A stretch of DNA of 64,000 nt from Paraconiothyrium sp. Pb-2020. Its lineage: Eukaryota > Ascomycota > Dothideomycetes > Pleosporales > Didymosphaeriaceae. This document shows, in pieces, positions 36,378 through 48,746 of this stretch. The stretch is from positions 2,728,001-2,792,000 of the forward strand of contig JAJUBI010000006.1 in assembly GCA_022419385.1 (NCBI GenBank), given 5' to 3'. Numbering within the stretch: the first letter of the stretch is position 1; each line of letters begins with the position of its first letter. The notes beneath the pieces were generated by a model, which had not been told where the DNA came from, ran no database searches, and worked only from the letters and a program-made list of their open reading frames with translations. Made by a program: the position numbers and the translations under genes.

Positions 36378-36659
36378 ATGGGCACGAGAAAATCGTTCGA
36401 ATGTACATTAATCAACTGCAACAAGACCTTTGCCAGGGTTCACGAGCTTCGTCGCCATGAGCGTAGCGTCCATGAGAAGCGCAATGACTTTCACTGTCGC
36501 CAACCGGGCTGCGACCGAGCAACCAGAGGATTCCCGCGCAAAGATAAGAGAAACGAGCATGAAAGAAAGATCCATGGGAAGCTCGAGACCTCCAGGAGCT
36601 TCACGAGCGCTCGGAAGAGGCCTGGTAACTCTCGTGGCTCTCACCGCTATAGTCGATAA
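36378..36659 (+). CDS. Two-finger C2H2 zinc-finger protein
   Basis: A 93-residue frame from the ATG at 36378. Finger 1 is FECTLINCNKTFARVHELRR followed by HERSVH (C-x4-C-x12-H-x4-H). Finger 2 is FHCRQPGCDRATRGFPRKDK followed by NEHERKIH (C-x4-C-x15-H-x4-H), the longer loop being common in ascomycete C2H2 regulators. A short basic Ser/Arg tail follows. Such fingers bind DNA. The protein is short for the group, which usually has a long Ser/Pro-rich N-terminal half, so the true start may be an exon further upstream (possibly the acidic protein at 35259). The frame is open upstream to 36189, but that part is a hydrophobic low-complexity reading. Confidence 0.6.
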   Translation: MGTRKSFECTLINCNKTFARVHELRRHERSVHEKRNDFHCRQPGCDRATRGFPRKDKRNEHERKIHGKLETSRSFTSARKRPGNSRGSHRYSR

Positions 36660-37392
36660 CTGATTGCGGCAGGTGCCACAAAGGATTGAGCGATCAACGA
36701 ACGGCGCCGACAATGATTTCAAGTACGAGGTGCGTACGGCACTGGTTACATTCAAGGTTTTGTTTTAAATTGGCGTTCGACGAAGGAGAGAAAGCGGCAC
36801 ACCGACTTCGGCGCGTGGTTTCATGGATATTTGTTCATGGGCGAATGGAGTATGGGCAGGAATGAAATTACTTACCGCCCAAGGCTTATCAGTTTTCGAA
36901 TTAATGATAACGAAGTATCACCCTCGTCTTGCCCCTCTCCGTATCTTTCAAAGTGTAAGTTTTCTGACTGGGACTGTGCGGAGTTTTGATCAGTGCTAAG
37001 TCTTTCTTCTCCTCGTCGCTGTTCAGGTCATACTGCAATTGAAGTGACTAGCACGCTTTCTACGCAGAGCACATGTTATTGTTTAAAAGCACTCAGACAG
37101 GGCGATTAATGTCTTTCATCATTGAAGATGGAGCAATTATCAGGATCGTGTGGAAATGTGGAGCATTATATGTAAGACTGGGTAGGAAAAGCCAGGGCGC
37201 TCCTGATGCAGGATTCAAATAAAGTCATGCAAAGAGAAGTAACACAACAGAAAGATTGTTGCATCAATACGCTAGTTTTTTGAATTCGTGAAACAGTGCT
37301 ATCATCACCGTGCACTCCTGGATTTCATAAACTAAAACAATCACTTCCAACGCCTGCCATGCACGAAATTCGTCCATCAGACTCATTTTCCT
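36660..37392. other. Convergent intergenic region
   Basis: This lies between the C2H2 stop (plus) and the LSG1 stop (minus). AT-rich, no gene recognised. Confidence 0.5.
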
Positions 37393-39452
37393 CTACTGGT
37401 ACTCCTCCCTAACCTTCTTCGCCCTTCGCTTGTTACCCTTGAAATGCTTCTTACTGCTCAGCTGCAGCTCACTAGGATCCACGTCTTTCTCCATCGCCGT
37501 CACAGCCTTCAACTTCCTCCCACTGAGCTGTTTGCCTTGCTCGCTATACTGGTAGTGAAACGGTCTCGACACATGTCCACTTCCCTGCCCCGGGCCGAAA
37601 AATTTCTTGTCTAGTCGCGAGCCTTTCTCACCCGTGAGTGGAATCGCGTCGATGTCAAGATCATCGTCCATGGCTGAAGGATCTTCCGTACCAGTAACGG
37701 AGGAGGATGCAGCTACGGATGTAAGATGGTGGCGGCGCTTCGCGGGGAGGTGGTTTATATCATAGAGTTCACGGTTGAACTGTTTAGCGTCGATCGGTGG
37801 TTCTGTAGGTGGAGGGTGGCAGAACAGTAGCTTGCCCTTGACGTAGTCCTTAAGGATATAGCGTGCTGCCCGCGACTCATCCGGCTGCCCCAAACCCTGA
37901 GTCTGAAAACCTCTTGCGATAGCATAGGCACGAAGCACCTCTTCTGATGTCGGGATACCGGTGCCGCCTTCCTCGATTGGTCGGACTTCAATCTTCATAC
38001 CATAGATAGCTTCAAGAAACGATTTTGGGATGCGCTGTGCGATGAGACCACCGGGACCTGTGTATTCGCGCAGTTGATCGATAGGGAGGACACCTGCGCA
38101 GACAAGCTCACCCTTTGTGGTCGCAAAGTTGGGGAAGACTAAACCAGGGCAATCGCAAAGAATGACTTGGTCGCTAAGATGAATGGTTTGGAAATGCTTC
38201 GTTTTGCCAGGTGTTGCAGAGACGGAAACCTTCTTTGCGCCGATGAGGGCATTGATGGTAGATGATTTTCCGACGTTAGGGTAACCGACGAGGCCAATCT
38301 GCGTCTTGCGGTGTTCGCCGTTCGGGCCTGTATCGACATCTGGGGCATGTTCGAGGAACAAAGCTTCGAGTTCATCCGTGGTCAAAATTCGTATCCGCTC
38401 TTCTTCATCTGACAATTGAACACCACCTGAGGGACCTGGGACAGTCTCCTCATCGACCCATTCTTCCTTTTCTTCCTCCTTGTCTTGGATTTCAATCTTT
38501 TCAGCTTGTTTTGCAAGGTCATCACCTTGGACGTCGATTTCCTCCTCAACCTCATCCTCATCTAGGTAGTCATCAGAATCGTCGACTTCCTCGTCGCCTT
38601 CTTCAATTCCATGTCGAGCTTCGTTCATCTCTTTGGCTAACTCAGCAGAGAAGAACTTGTAGTTAATGCCTTTCTCCACGAAATAGTCTGCCCAAGCTCG
38701 TCGCTGATCCAAAGTCATCATGTCTGCCTTGTTGACCAACAACAAGTTGTTTTTCTTCGGGTCCACCTCTTTCACATAAGTCTCCAGATCCTCGCTTCGG
38801 AACAACAGCGGGTTTCGTGCATCCACAATTTGGACAACTAAGTCAGACCTCTCGATGACGCGCCACAACTGTCTCCACACTTCCAGATTTCGCTCAAACG
38901 GCGTCATGAGCAGATCGTTGTGTTCCTGCAGCTCGGCCAGCCCTCTTCGCCACTGCAACAGAGACTCGCGCTCCCTAGTATCAAGTTGCTGCGGGGTTGT
39001 CTTCTCGTCCCAATGAGGTCTCCGTGGTACGCTCACCCGCTCCTTGTTCTCTCGGTGTTTTCGCACAGCGGCGCGCTCTTCTGCTGCAGATAGCAGGTAT
39101 GGGTTCTTCTGGTCACGGTGAATGATCTTGACGTTGTTCATCTTCTCGGCTGTGAAATCGGTGCCCGCGAGTTCGGCAGTGGAGAGAAACTCGTCGAGGT
39201 CGTTTTGTTCCGTCACAGAGCGCATCTTGACCCACGCTGCCTCTTTCTTCTCGTTCGTAATGTACTGGTGTGGATTAGCGTGCTATATCATCAATGTATG
39301 CGCACACCAACCCTCTCGCCATTCTGGCCCGTCCGCTCAATACCGCCCTGAAAGTTGCCTTTGCGCATATCAGCACCCTTGCCCTTTCCGAAGCGGTCGT
39401 TCATGAGGCTGTTGCCCAGCCCCACGCTCTTCTTTGACTTTGCGAGCACCAT
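37393..39452 (-). CDS. LSG1: Large-subunit ribosomal GTPase LSG1
   Basis: Two exons on the minus strand, 39452-39312 and 39264-37393, give 670 residues. Lsg1 is a cytoplasmic GTPase that releases the export adaptor Nmd3 from pre-60S ribosomes. The GTPase motifs are in circularly permuted order: G4 NKAD near 225-228, then G1 GYPNVGKSS near 374-382, then G3 DCPG near 418-421. An acidic insertion (about 270-330, Glu/Asp-rich) separates the halves. The N-terminus, SKKSVGLGNSLMNDRFGKGK, and the basic C-terminus (KKHFKGNKRRAKKVREEYQ) are typical. The 47-nt intron (GTTGGT...CCAG) has an uncommon donor but restores GQNGER-YITNEKKEAAWVKMRS, which matches the family. It is divergent from LTV1. Confidence 0.95.
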
Positions 39453-39706
39453 GTTGCCGAGCTCTGTATTTCCTGTGATATTGTTTGTCGGTGTAGAGGA
39501 GAGTTGAGCAGGAGTGGTGGTCGGCGAAAAGTTGCCCCACTACATAATGACCATTCACCCCTCGCCTAAATTTTCTAAAGAAATGTCGACCGCGCAGCCC
39601 CGCGCCCGCCGCCCAACTTTTGTACTTAGCGTTTCCTCAGCCTCGGACGATCCACCGAATTCAATTACGACCACTTCTTCAGGAAAAAAGCTCTACCACC
39701 GCCGAT
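39453..39706. promoter_or_regulatory. Shared divergent promoter LSG1/LTV1
   Basis: Only 254 bases separate the two start codons, so both ribosome-assembly genes must be driven from this stretch. The region contains a CCAC-rich tract but no site I would name with confidence. Confidence 0.55.
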
Positions 39707-41245
39707 ATGCCGCGCAGGAAGTTCATGTAAGCCGTACTTTCGCACAATCGCCATGAGTACCCCGCTAACTCCTCCAGCGATAAGAAGGACGCGGTCAACT
39801 ATCGCCTCGTCCACCGTGCCCAAAATGACCCGCGCATTCACGATGCCGACGCTTCCGACATGGTCTTTGCTGAAGTCGAGGGAAAAAATACACGCGATAA
39901 CTCCGAGCGCGCAGGCAGTTCACGAGCCTCGCAATACTCGTCTGCTTCGAGATGGACAGCCGCTACTGGGCGAACTGGACGGAGTCAGATCAAGTCGCGT
40001 GGGGACCTAGAGGAAGAATTCGCTCCCAATGTCCGCAAGAACGAGGGTGAGGCTGCCAGCTATGGCATCTTCTACGACGACTCGGAGTACGACTACATGC
40101 AGCATATGCGAGATCTCAACAGCGGTGCCGGAGACGCCTACTTTATCGAAGCGAAAGAACCAAAGAAGAAGGGCAAGCAAAAGATGGATTTGGCGGACGC
40201 ACTTCGTGCGGCCACACTGGACGACAGACAGAGCGATGCTGGGATAAGCGTTAGCAGCAGCGTCAGTCGTGCAGCCAGCGATGTTTTCGGGGAGGATCTT
40301 GCGCCCTCCGAGTTTGTAAGGAAGACCACGTATCAAGATCAACAGAACATCCCAGATGCTATTGCAGGCTTCCAACCTGACATGGACCCGAGATTGCGCG
40401 AAGTATTAGAGGCCTTGGACGATGAAGCATATGTCGAAAATGAGGAAGACTTCTTTGCTGAGCTGACCCAAGACCCTGCTGAGGTCGGACAGTATGAGTG
40501 GGAAGACCAAGATTTCGGCGACGATACCGTGGATCGATTCTTCGACGAAGATGAAGCTGGTTGGGAGACAGACGATACCATCAAGGCATCCTCACCGAAA
40601 TCGAAAAAGGAGAAAGAACCCGTCGAACCCACGGACCCAGCGACCTTACCAGCACCAGATGAGGCACCAGCACCCGCCGAAGAAGGCCACATGGACTACA
40701 TGGAAGAGTTTAAAAAATTCAAGAGCGACGCCAAGGCTGGAAAGGCACCCAAACCAGCTGCACCTTCGGACATGCAATCATCGATTCTCACTGGCGCCTC
40801 AGCACTCACAGCTGGTGGTCGCAAGAAGAAGCGAAAAGGTGCTCTCACATCGACCTCCAACTACAGTATGACTTCGTCAGCACTGCACCGAACCGAGGGG
40901 CTCACCCTCCTCGACCAACGCTTTGACAAGATCGAGGAAGAGTATGCAGACGACGACTTCCAGGATGACGTTTCGATGATGTCGGGCATGAGTAAAGTGT
41001 CTGGCTTCAGCCAAATGTCTGGAATGTCTGGTATGTCGAGCATGAGCGAGGCGCCACAATTGAGATCCGACTTCGACAGCATCATGGACGACTTCCTGGG
41101 GAACCATAAGACGGTTGGAAAAAGGAACAACAGGATCAGGAAGGGCAAGGTCATGAGCGGGCTGGAGCAGCTGGACGAAGTGCGGAAGGGGCTGGGCCCT
41201 GCGAGGATCAATGGACGCCCACGGCCTTCGAATGTAACGGCTTAG
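39707..41245 (+). CDS. LTV1: Small-subunit ribosome assembly factor LTV1
   Basis: Two exons, 39707-39726 and 39778-41245, give 495 residues. Ltv1 helps assemble the head of the 40S subunit and leaves after casein-kinase phosphorylation. The 20-nt first exon encodes MPRRKF plus two bases, and the 51-nt intron (GTAAGC...CCAG, branch-like GCTAACT) joins it to IDKKDAVNYRLVHRAQNDPR, the standard Ltv1 start. Acidic and Ser-rich sequence follows, with GYEWEDQDF-like motifs (QYEWEDQDFG near 210). The C-terminal part contains DDFQDDVSMMSGMSK and ends in a basic segment, GKRNNRIRKGKVMSGLEQLD. A Met/Ser-Gly repeat (MSGMSGMSSMSE) lies near residue 435. It is probably regulated together with LSG1. Confidence 0.93.
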
Positions 41246-41639
41246 AAGGTTGTGAGGAAGACATACACATGCATGGAGGGGCGTTCTTGGACATGGAAAA
41301 CATTCTATACCCGGTAGACTTTGCGATGAGTTACGATTATTCTGATTGGTGTGTTGTAGGTTCACAATGTCAACCTCTATGAATCTCGCGATGGTACTTG
41401 GTGAGGCCAAAATCTCGCTTCCGCGATGGCTCCCAGATTGTACCGAGCTTGGGGGTGGATATCTTCTGTGCCGCGTCATTCGACACGCACACCGCTTCCC
41501 GGCGTTCGCGGGCGATCTCTCTAGCCAAAACTCTCTACATCTTGAATCGCTAGCTACAGAAAGCGGACAGCATCTTAGTGATGAAGAGGTTCTGATCGCG
41601 CTCATGCGCCCATTTTCGTTTTCAAGCCACCATGATCTA
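41246..41639. other. Convergent intergenic region LTV1/BET5
   Basis: This short stretch of 394 bases holds the two 3' ends. No gene was recognised. Confidence 0.5.
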
Positions 41640-42195
41640 TCACGCGGGTAGAACAGAAGTGACGAACAGTTCCAGAGCCCTCTCAAACAGCTCGTTCGCA
41701 ACTCCAATGCCTCCTGGGTGCTCTACAGGCGCTAGTGGATTTTTGACGACGTATTCAACGTACAGGTTGGCCCATATCTGATGCAAATACGGCCTCAGGT
41801 TGTTCAATTTGGTATCGGTGAGCATGACAAACTTCATGCGGGTAGGGGTCTCGTAGTAGTGTAGCTTGTATTCGCCGGTCCTGTAGCTCAAGAAGGTGTC
41901 GTCTTGTCCGCCCAGCTTCTGGACCATGTTGCGCAGCGAGAAGACGAGGCCGAAGATGAGCTTCTCGTCGTCGGCGTACTTGGCCTTCTGCGCGGCCGTG
42001 GTGTCGCCATTGGGGTCGGAAAGGGTAGAGGCGTTGGAGGTCGGGCGCGGTGCTTTGGACGACGACGAGGCGGGGCGTGTGGGTGTCCAACGGCGGCTGT
42101 AGATGCACTCGGCTGCGACGGCGTTAGCGATGTGTGTGGAGGGGAGACTAGGACGTACTGTGGCGATCGAAGATGTAGAAGGAGTACAGCACCAT
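41640..42195 (-). CDS. BET5: TRAPP complex subunit BET5 (TRAPPC1)
   Basis: Two exons on the minus strand, 42195-42159 and 42112-41640, give 169 residues. Bet5 is a longin-fold core subunit of TRAPP complexes, which act as GTP exchange factors for Ypt1/Rab1 in ER-Golgi and intra-Golgi traffic. The N-terminus MVLYSFYIFDRHTECIYSRR is a near-perfect family match across the 46-nt intron. A variable Ser/Pro linker (TPTRPASSSSKAPRPTSNAS) follows, then the conserved block LRNMVQKLGGQDDTFLSYRT, KLHYYETPTRMKFVMLTD and YVEYVVKNPLAPVEHPGGIG. The length fits the family. Confidence 0.95.
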
Positions 42196-42587
42196 GGCAG
42201 CTGGCGGGCGCGAGGTGCGTCGGCGACGGGTGCGGTGGGCCGACGGGAGGCTTTCTTTCACAGCGACTGTCAAGCGTGGGCCGGGATGGACTGGGGGTCT
42301 CGAACGGCGGAAGAAGATCCCCGCGAATGCAATCGCTTGCCAAGGCACACTTGGGGCCGTTCTGCGAGTGCAGCGGGGCAGACAGTCGTTGACTTCTGCT
42401 TGGCTGGGAGCTGTTCCGCCTGAGGCTCGAGAAATTGGGACTGCACCCAAACTCTTTCCCGCCGTGCGCTGCATAGTCCCTATACACCGTTCCCCTTGCA
42501 ATTGGAGCCCCTCTGTTCGTCCATTGCTAGCCCGTCCTCTCCTCTCCGCCTCCTTCGCCGTCCTCCCCTTGCTGTCACCGTGCACAG
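42196..42587. promoter_or_regulatory. Shared divergent promoter BET5/CaMKK
   Basis: These 392 bases lie between the start codons of BET5 (minus) and the CaMKK-type kinase (plus). A C/T-rich leader precedes the kinase ATG (42530-42575). Confidence 0.5.
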
Positions 42588-45505
42588 ATGATGCAACAGC
42601 CGGCCTCTACACGGCAGCCCAGCGAGACGGAAATACCAGGAATCTTCACTTCGGAGCACGTCGAGCTCGATGTCCCCGCCGTCGGCAGCGACGGTCGTCC
42701 GCATGTCATCAAATATACGTACGCCATACCCCCGAGTATATCCTGGCTGCTGTTGGCAGCTGCCTGCGTCTGCGTACCCCGCCGTGATGCAACCGACGCT
42801 GACAACCGCCCCAGGTCTCTGCCCGCCTACCACTCCCCGCTACGACACCACAAGCGAGCTGCCTCGTCCACGCGCAGAGTCAAGGTGCGCCCAATGCCGC
42901 TGTGCGATTGGGCTTAGCAGTCCGTGTTAACGGCGCAAAGGAAACTCTCAATGCGCGCTCCGAGTATAGTAACTCTGAAGATGACGGCACCGCCCAGCAC
43001 CGCATCAACCAGTACCTCATCAAGCAGGAGATAGGGCGCGGCTCATTTGGCGCCGTCCACCTCGCCGTGGACCAATACGGCCAAGAATATGTGAGGTTCC
43101 ATCCCACAATGATACCTCTGCCTGGACCATCGGAGAGTTATTAGTACTGATGCGGGTTACCTACGGACATATACTACGCTCAGATCTGGCTAACAGCTGC
43201 CTCATAGGCTGTCAAAGAGTTCTCCAAGTCGCGCTTGCGCAAACGCGCGCAATCGAATCTGCTGCGGCGGCCGTCCGCCCGACGACGACGACAAGGCGCC
43301 CTCGCCGCCGGTCTGGGCTTCAATTCTCCGTTGCACAGACACGCGGCGGGCGGAGAAGAAGAGCAGAACTCGCTGGATCTGATAAAAGAAGAGATTGCCA
43401 TCATGAAGAAGCTGAACCACCCGAACCTCGTTTCGCTGGTCGAAGTGCTCGACGACCCGGACGAGGATTCGCTGTACATGGTCATGGAGATGTGCAAAAA
43501 AGGCGTCGTCATGCAGGTAGGTCTCGAGGAGCGCGCAGATCCGTATCCAGAGGAGCAGTGCAGATGTTGGTTCCGCGATATGATATTAGGCCTGGAATAT
43601 CGTATGTAGATTCGCCAATTCCATGGCTACACGACATGGGACCGTGGCGCTAACGTGTGCGCAGTGCACGCCCAGGGCATCATACACCGCGACATCAAGC
43701 CCGACAATTGTCTGATTACTGGCGACGATGTGCTGAAGATTGTCGATTTCGGCGTCTCAGAAATGTTCGACAAGCAGGACCAGATGAAAACGGCAAAATC
43801 AGCTGGATCTCCCGCGTTCATGCCTCCTGAACTATGCGTGGCCAGGCACGGCGAAGTAGATGGCAAAGCCGTTGATATCTGGTCAATGGGTGTGACGTTG
43901 TTCTGCTTGCTATTTGGACGGATACCCTTCGAGCGACATGGCATGATCGAGCTTTACCAGGCGATCAGAATGGAGCAACCTGAGTACGATGACTGCGACG
44001 AGAATCTCAAAGATCTATTGCAGAAGCTTTTAGAGAAAGACCCGGAAAAGAGGATCAACATGGAGCAGATACGAGTACGTGACAACATGATGGTCGTAGA
44101 GAATCTGGTGCTGACATGTATAGGAACATCCTTGGGTGACAAGGAACGGGACTGATGCTTTGCTGCCTAGGGGTGAGAATGTAGCTGCTATGGTGGAGCC
44201 CACCGACGAGGAAGTCGATGCCGCTATCACTGGCAATATGGGGCACTTGGTCACCGTGGTAAGTCCGCTTCTACGTCCAATGCAATCGATCCTGCAAAGA
44301 ACGAGACAAGGAAATGGGCTGGAGAGATCGAGTCTACTCCGATATGCGTTATATCACTTGCATCTTTACATTATTCGGTATCCATCAGGGCTGATATCCG
44401 TTAGGTGCGAGCAGTAAAGCGTTTCAAACAGCTACTCTTCCGAAGAAGACCAGAACGACTCGAAGGAATACTAGGCAGCGCATCTCGCATCGTTCAACCG
44501 CCACTCTCCATGCGACCCTCCGGGCTGCGCAAATCAAGATCACAAGATGCCGACGACCGTCGGCCTATTGAAGGTGCACTAGCAACCGAAGGGGTCCACC
44601 ACGACATTGAAATTGACAACGACGTCCGGCGCATTCCTCAAGGCATAGACAGAGTCGCCTATGAGAAGCCCGGTTTCCGTCCCGCCATCTCAAGCTCGAG
44701 AAGCCATCCCGCTAAAGTCGGCATAACAAGCAGTCCTATATCACCACAGCCTGTTGGCATCACCGATGCAAAAGTTATCCACGAAAACATGTCCCATCGT
44801 CCCGCACCTAGCAGACCCATTACCATTCCCACTGGATTGGTGCCTTCAGCGCCCGGAACCCCTGTCGGTAAAGGCCACGCGCACGACCCTCTACAAGACA
44901 CGCTCTTCCTCGACATCGGCGCGGGTGATGACAGTGCTCCTTCAGGCGACGACACGCACATCGTGAGCGAGTCACCCGGCGCCGTCGATATTAACGTGTA
45001 CGAGACAGCATACCGAGAAGAAGTCGACCGCATCCTCGCCCGGCAACGAGACACTTCTAGCACTCCGGGCGCCGGTGTTCGACGACCTACACTGTACCTC
45101 ACCCGACGTATCGAGAACGTCAAGTCCATCATACGCGACGCGCCCGAAGCCGTTTTCGACCATGGCAAGCAGCCTCCTACGCCTTCAGACATGAAGACTG
45201 GGTTCAAGGCCCTTGTGGAGAAAGCCAAGTTGAACATTGAATACCGCGGCGAGTGGCAGAAGTTGAATGAGGGGAAGGAGGGCAAACTGAGTAGGATCAC
45301 GAGGAACGTGAGAGAGAAAAAGAGAGCGGTTGAGGAAGAGAGGGAGATCATCCGAAGGGAGGACAGGGAGAGGGAGAGGGAGAAGGCGTTAGGTTTATCC
45401 GGCGACAAGGAGAAGGAGGCAAGGAGAGGAAGTGCTAGCTCGAGGAGTAGTACGCCTGTACCAGGGCTGAAGGGGATCAGTAGGAGTGGCACGCCGGTGC
45501 AATGA
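42588..45505 (+). CDS. CaMKK/Ssp1-Elm1-type protein kinase
   Basis: Seven exons, 42588-42718, 42815-42884, 42941-43090, 43208-43601, 43665-44074, 44124-44258 and 44405-45505, give 796 residues. This is a Ser/Thr kinase of the calcium/calmodulin-dependent kinase kinase group (Ssp1, Elm1/Sak1/Tos3), which phosphorylates and activates AMPK/Snf1 and CaM kinases. The glycine loop is EIGRGSFGAVHLAV, the ATP-binding lysine is in AVKEFSKSRLRKR, the catalytic loop is HRDIKPDN, the metal motif is DFGVSE and PPELC closes the activation segment. A basic insert sits between the N-lobe strands (RRPSARRRRQG). The C-terminal 370 residues are mostly disordered with a charged coiled coil (REKKRAVEEEREIIRREDRE). 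All phases agree; the last intron (146 nt) is longest. Confidence 0.92.
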
Positions 45506-48500
45506 GGAAAGTGAGCTAGCAGTGTAGTGGAGGGGTTGGAGCGATGGGGTGCTGGGCGTCCTGTCGAATCGTATTATTAGCACCCGGTAGGTGCCTAACC
45601 TTGCCTTGCCTTAGACTGTAACACTGTAGGATTGAGAGGTTCCTGTCGAGTAGGAAGGTTCGCAGGGTATACATTCGATCCTCTTCCGCAAACCTCATTG
45701 GATATATTGCATTCGAACAGCAGACATACATTGCGTGATCCTGTACAGCCTGTGCCATCCGCGGGCACGAAGGTTGGAGGACGTCTTCCAAGTCAATGTG
45801 ACAGCGTAAGAAAAGAGACGAAGATGCTCAACCGAGCAGCAGCAGGATAACGCAAACGGGGACTAGCAGCTACTGATATACTCCGTACCGCGGGCATGTC
45901 GGTACACGAAGGGTGCCCAGAGTATCGGCTTGGTATTATGGCGGAGCAATGCACCTAACCATCAGAGGACGGCTTGTATAGGCAAGCATTCGAAGCCGGC
46001 AAGGCTGGGGTAGCGTCGGGTTAGCGCGAAGGGATATGCATATGTGCGGAGCTAAACACGTGGATGGTGAGGATAGTGGCGCAGAAGGTTATTGAGAGTG
46101 TGTGTGGGACATGGAGGCGGGATAAAGTGAGAGATAGTCGCAGACGTTGACTTACGGAAGGTCAGCTTGGAGTCCAGCGAGGCGGCCGCTTTCTAGCATT
46201 ACCACGTGTCAGCTTTAAGAAAGCGTCCTGAGGACATTGTCATACGGATAACATGGATCGTGGGGTGACTTGGCTTGCGGTCTGTCTTCATATTACTTGA
46301 GAAGATTGGGGCCTGATGCGGGTCCAAAGACGTTAGATCCTCCCTTGCAGGGCATGTTAGTAAGAGTCAGCTCGGAGAATTTCAGCAGTCATCGTGGACT
46401 GGCAGAGCTCTAGAGGCTATTTTAGGGGCTAGGGTAAGTCGCACTTTACTCCTGTGTAATAGACATCACGAAATTGTAGGGCGGGTGGCTCGACAGTCAA
46501 TATTGCCGTTGTGCAGAACGTAACCTCAACGTGGTGTTATGGGCTGATCACATTTCAGATTTGTGGCTATTCGTCGAGCTCCTCCCGGCAGAGGTCTTCG
46601 GCAGGCTACGTTGCTAGCTGCAGCTGCGTTCATGGGTGGTTTCAGTGATCCGTATAATATCTGGCGATCGTTCTGGACGACAGGTAGCTGCAGGTGGCCA
46701 AGCCCGCACAATGGTGGTTTACCAAATTCGGAAACAAAGGCATGAGCTCGAGGTGCAGCAGAATTGCCGAAGGGATTACGGGCCGTGACGAACGAAAAAG
46801 AAACGGTTGCAAGATGCAGCCTGTTAGACACGACGTGTTGTTGATTCCTGCTCAGCGGATGCCTCCTTCCAGTGACGGTTTGCCCCTGGCTATCTGAGCG
46901 GCGTTCCCCGCCTTTGCATATGCAAATGCAACATGAAGGGCAGAAAGCGGTGTACCCGTCGTTTCTGCTTCATGTCCAATGGAGTGGAATATTACAACCA
47001 CGGGCTCGGCGCATCAGCGATGAGGTTGCACCATGCGGATGAGGGACAAGAACCGATTTGCAGGGCGAGTGCTTATCTTGCGGCAGCCAAGCCACATCGA
47101 TGCTCCTCTTCTTGTGTGCGACGGGTGATGCGGCAGGCGGTGCATCTTGGCCTCAAGATGCTTTTGGTAGACAAAAAAGGCGAGGCAGCGAATTGCTCGC
47201 GCCGTCCCGCCTGTCCCCACAAGGATGTGAGCATGCTCAACACTAGCCGAAAGGGGGCAGTAGAAGGCCGGAGCGACATTGCGTCTGGACTCAGCAACAG
47301 CGGCCATGAGCCGGATCGAACTTTAGCAGTGGCCTCGGATGTGTAGCGTACAGACAGCCGCAGCCGCAGCCCTGCTTGAGGGAGTAGGAGGAGCAAGACG
47401 ACGGAAGCCGAGGGCTGACTAATAGAAGAGGGCCAACTTCAGGCCGCTCAGGCTGGCGGATGAGTCCAGGGCACAGACCCGAGAGGGCGGATGTTGCCAG
47501 ATCTTCGGATGGGTCAGTGCGGGCATCAAGCAGACGCGGGCTTGCAGAGCGAAGGACGGCAAGCCTGCAGAACACTGGCCAGGGCGTAGGCCGAGGGATT
47601 TATGAGTGGACGGACGCTGGACCCCGGACGAGAGTTGCGGTCTGCGGCGTGACAATTGGCACAGCCGAGCGGTTTGGCGAGGGTTGCTCTGCAGCTCATG
47701 CTGGGACGTGCATGTCCGACACAGACGTACGCAAGTTGCCCGGGGCGTGCTCTGCATGTCCAGTCTGTAGAGCAGCGTGGTGTTGCAGACGGAGGCTTGT
47801 AGACGCTGGCGTGTCTAGGAGACGGCGCCGGCTGGTGATGGGACGGCCAGGGGAGCAGCACCGGATGCATCATGGCAGACGGCGGGCGAAGACGGGAATG
47901 AGGGCGCACTGGTGACGACAAGCTTCCGCTGCCGCGATGCTTGTTTGAGGCTTCCATCAGGGTCGAGTCGACATGCATTGTGTCCTGTTGTCTACACGAC
48001 GGCTGACATCACCGCCCAAGGCCCACCGGCGGCGGCCAGCAGCGACGGCGACAGGTGCGCGCGTACGGCACATGGCACACGGAGGCGCGGCGCGCTGGTC
48101 TACGGGCTCCGCGCTTTCATCAGTAATGAAAGATGGGACCCAGCAGCAGTCTAGCGCGACTGACGGCGGGAGCATGAAGAAAATACCGCACTCAAGTCCC
48201 CGCAAACCGTCTACCGATATTTCTGCGGGCGCCCCCCAAAGGGCCGCGTGCCTGCTCTCGCGCTCGCGCTCACGCTCACGCTGACCGAAGTCTCACACTC
48301 ACACGCCGCCCAGCAAATATCCACGGCCGCACGCTGTCCTGCCCAGCGCCGTATATACACCTTCGACATCATAGAGCGCTGATCGCCCCGGTGCCCGGCA
48401 CAGCCACCAAGCCTTTCCAAGCGCGTTGACAGGCGTTTGTCATCGCCGTCGACGCTGCTGCCACCTTCCACGCCCGAGAAGCTCACACATCGCCCTTGCT

Positions 48501-48746
48501 GGCGACTGCCACCGTCACCGCAATCGTGTTTTCTCACTACCAGTCGTCCCACACCCAGCACACGCTCCCCAACCTCATAGCTCTCGCGAGCCGCCGCCGC
48601 CTGTTCGCCGTTTTGCGCGTCCTTCAATAACACAACCAGGGCTTCTAGCCCGCGAGACACCTGCGTCTCACCTCCCCAAACACCTTTGAATCTGCGCGAA
48701 AGCCGCCTCCTCTCTGCGCCGACCTCGACCGACTAGCCTCCCCACC
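45506..48746. other. Long gene-free stretch before HAL4-type kinase
   Basis: 3.2 kb without a convincing gene. Many short frames overlap on both strands in the GC-rich second half, none family-like. A short CGCTCG/CGCTCA hexamer run is at 48256-48282. The region probably contains a long promoter or 5' leader of the downstream kinase, since the last 250 bases are C/T-rich. A small unrecognised or RNA gene cannot be excluded. Confidence 0.45.

Noticed and set aside
44659..45492. Minus-strand 277-residue frame within the CaMKK gene
   Set aside because: Antisense of the kinase's coding exon 7; no family resemblance.
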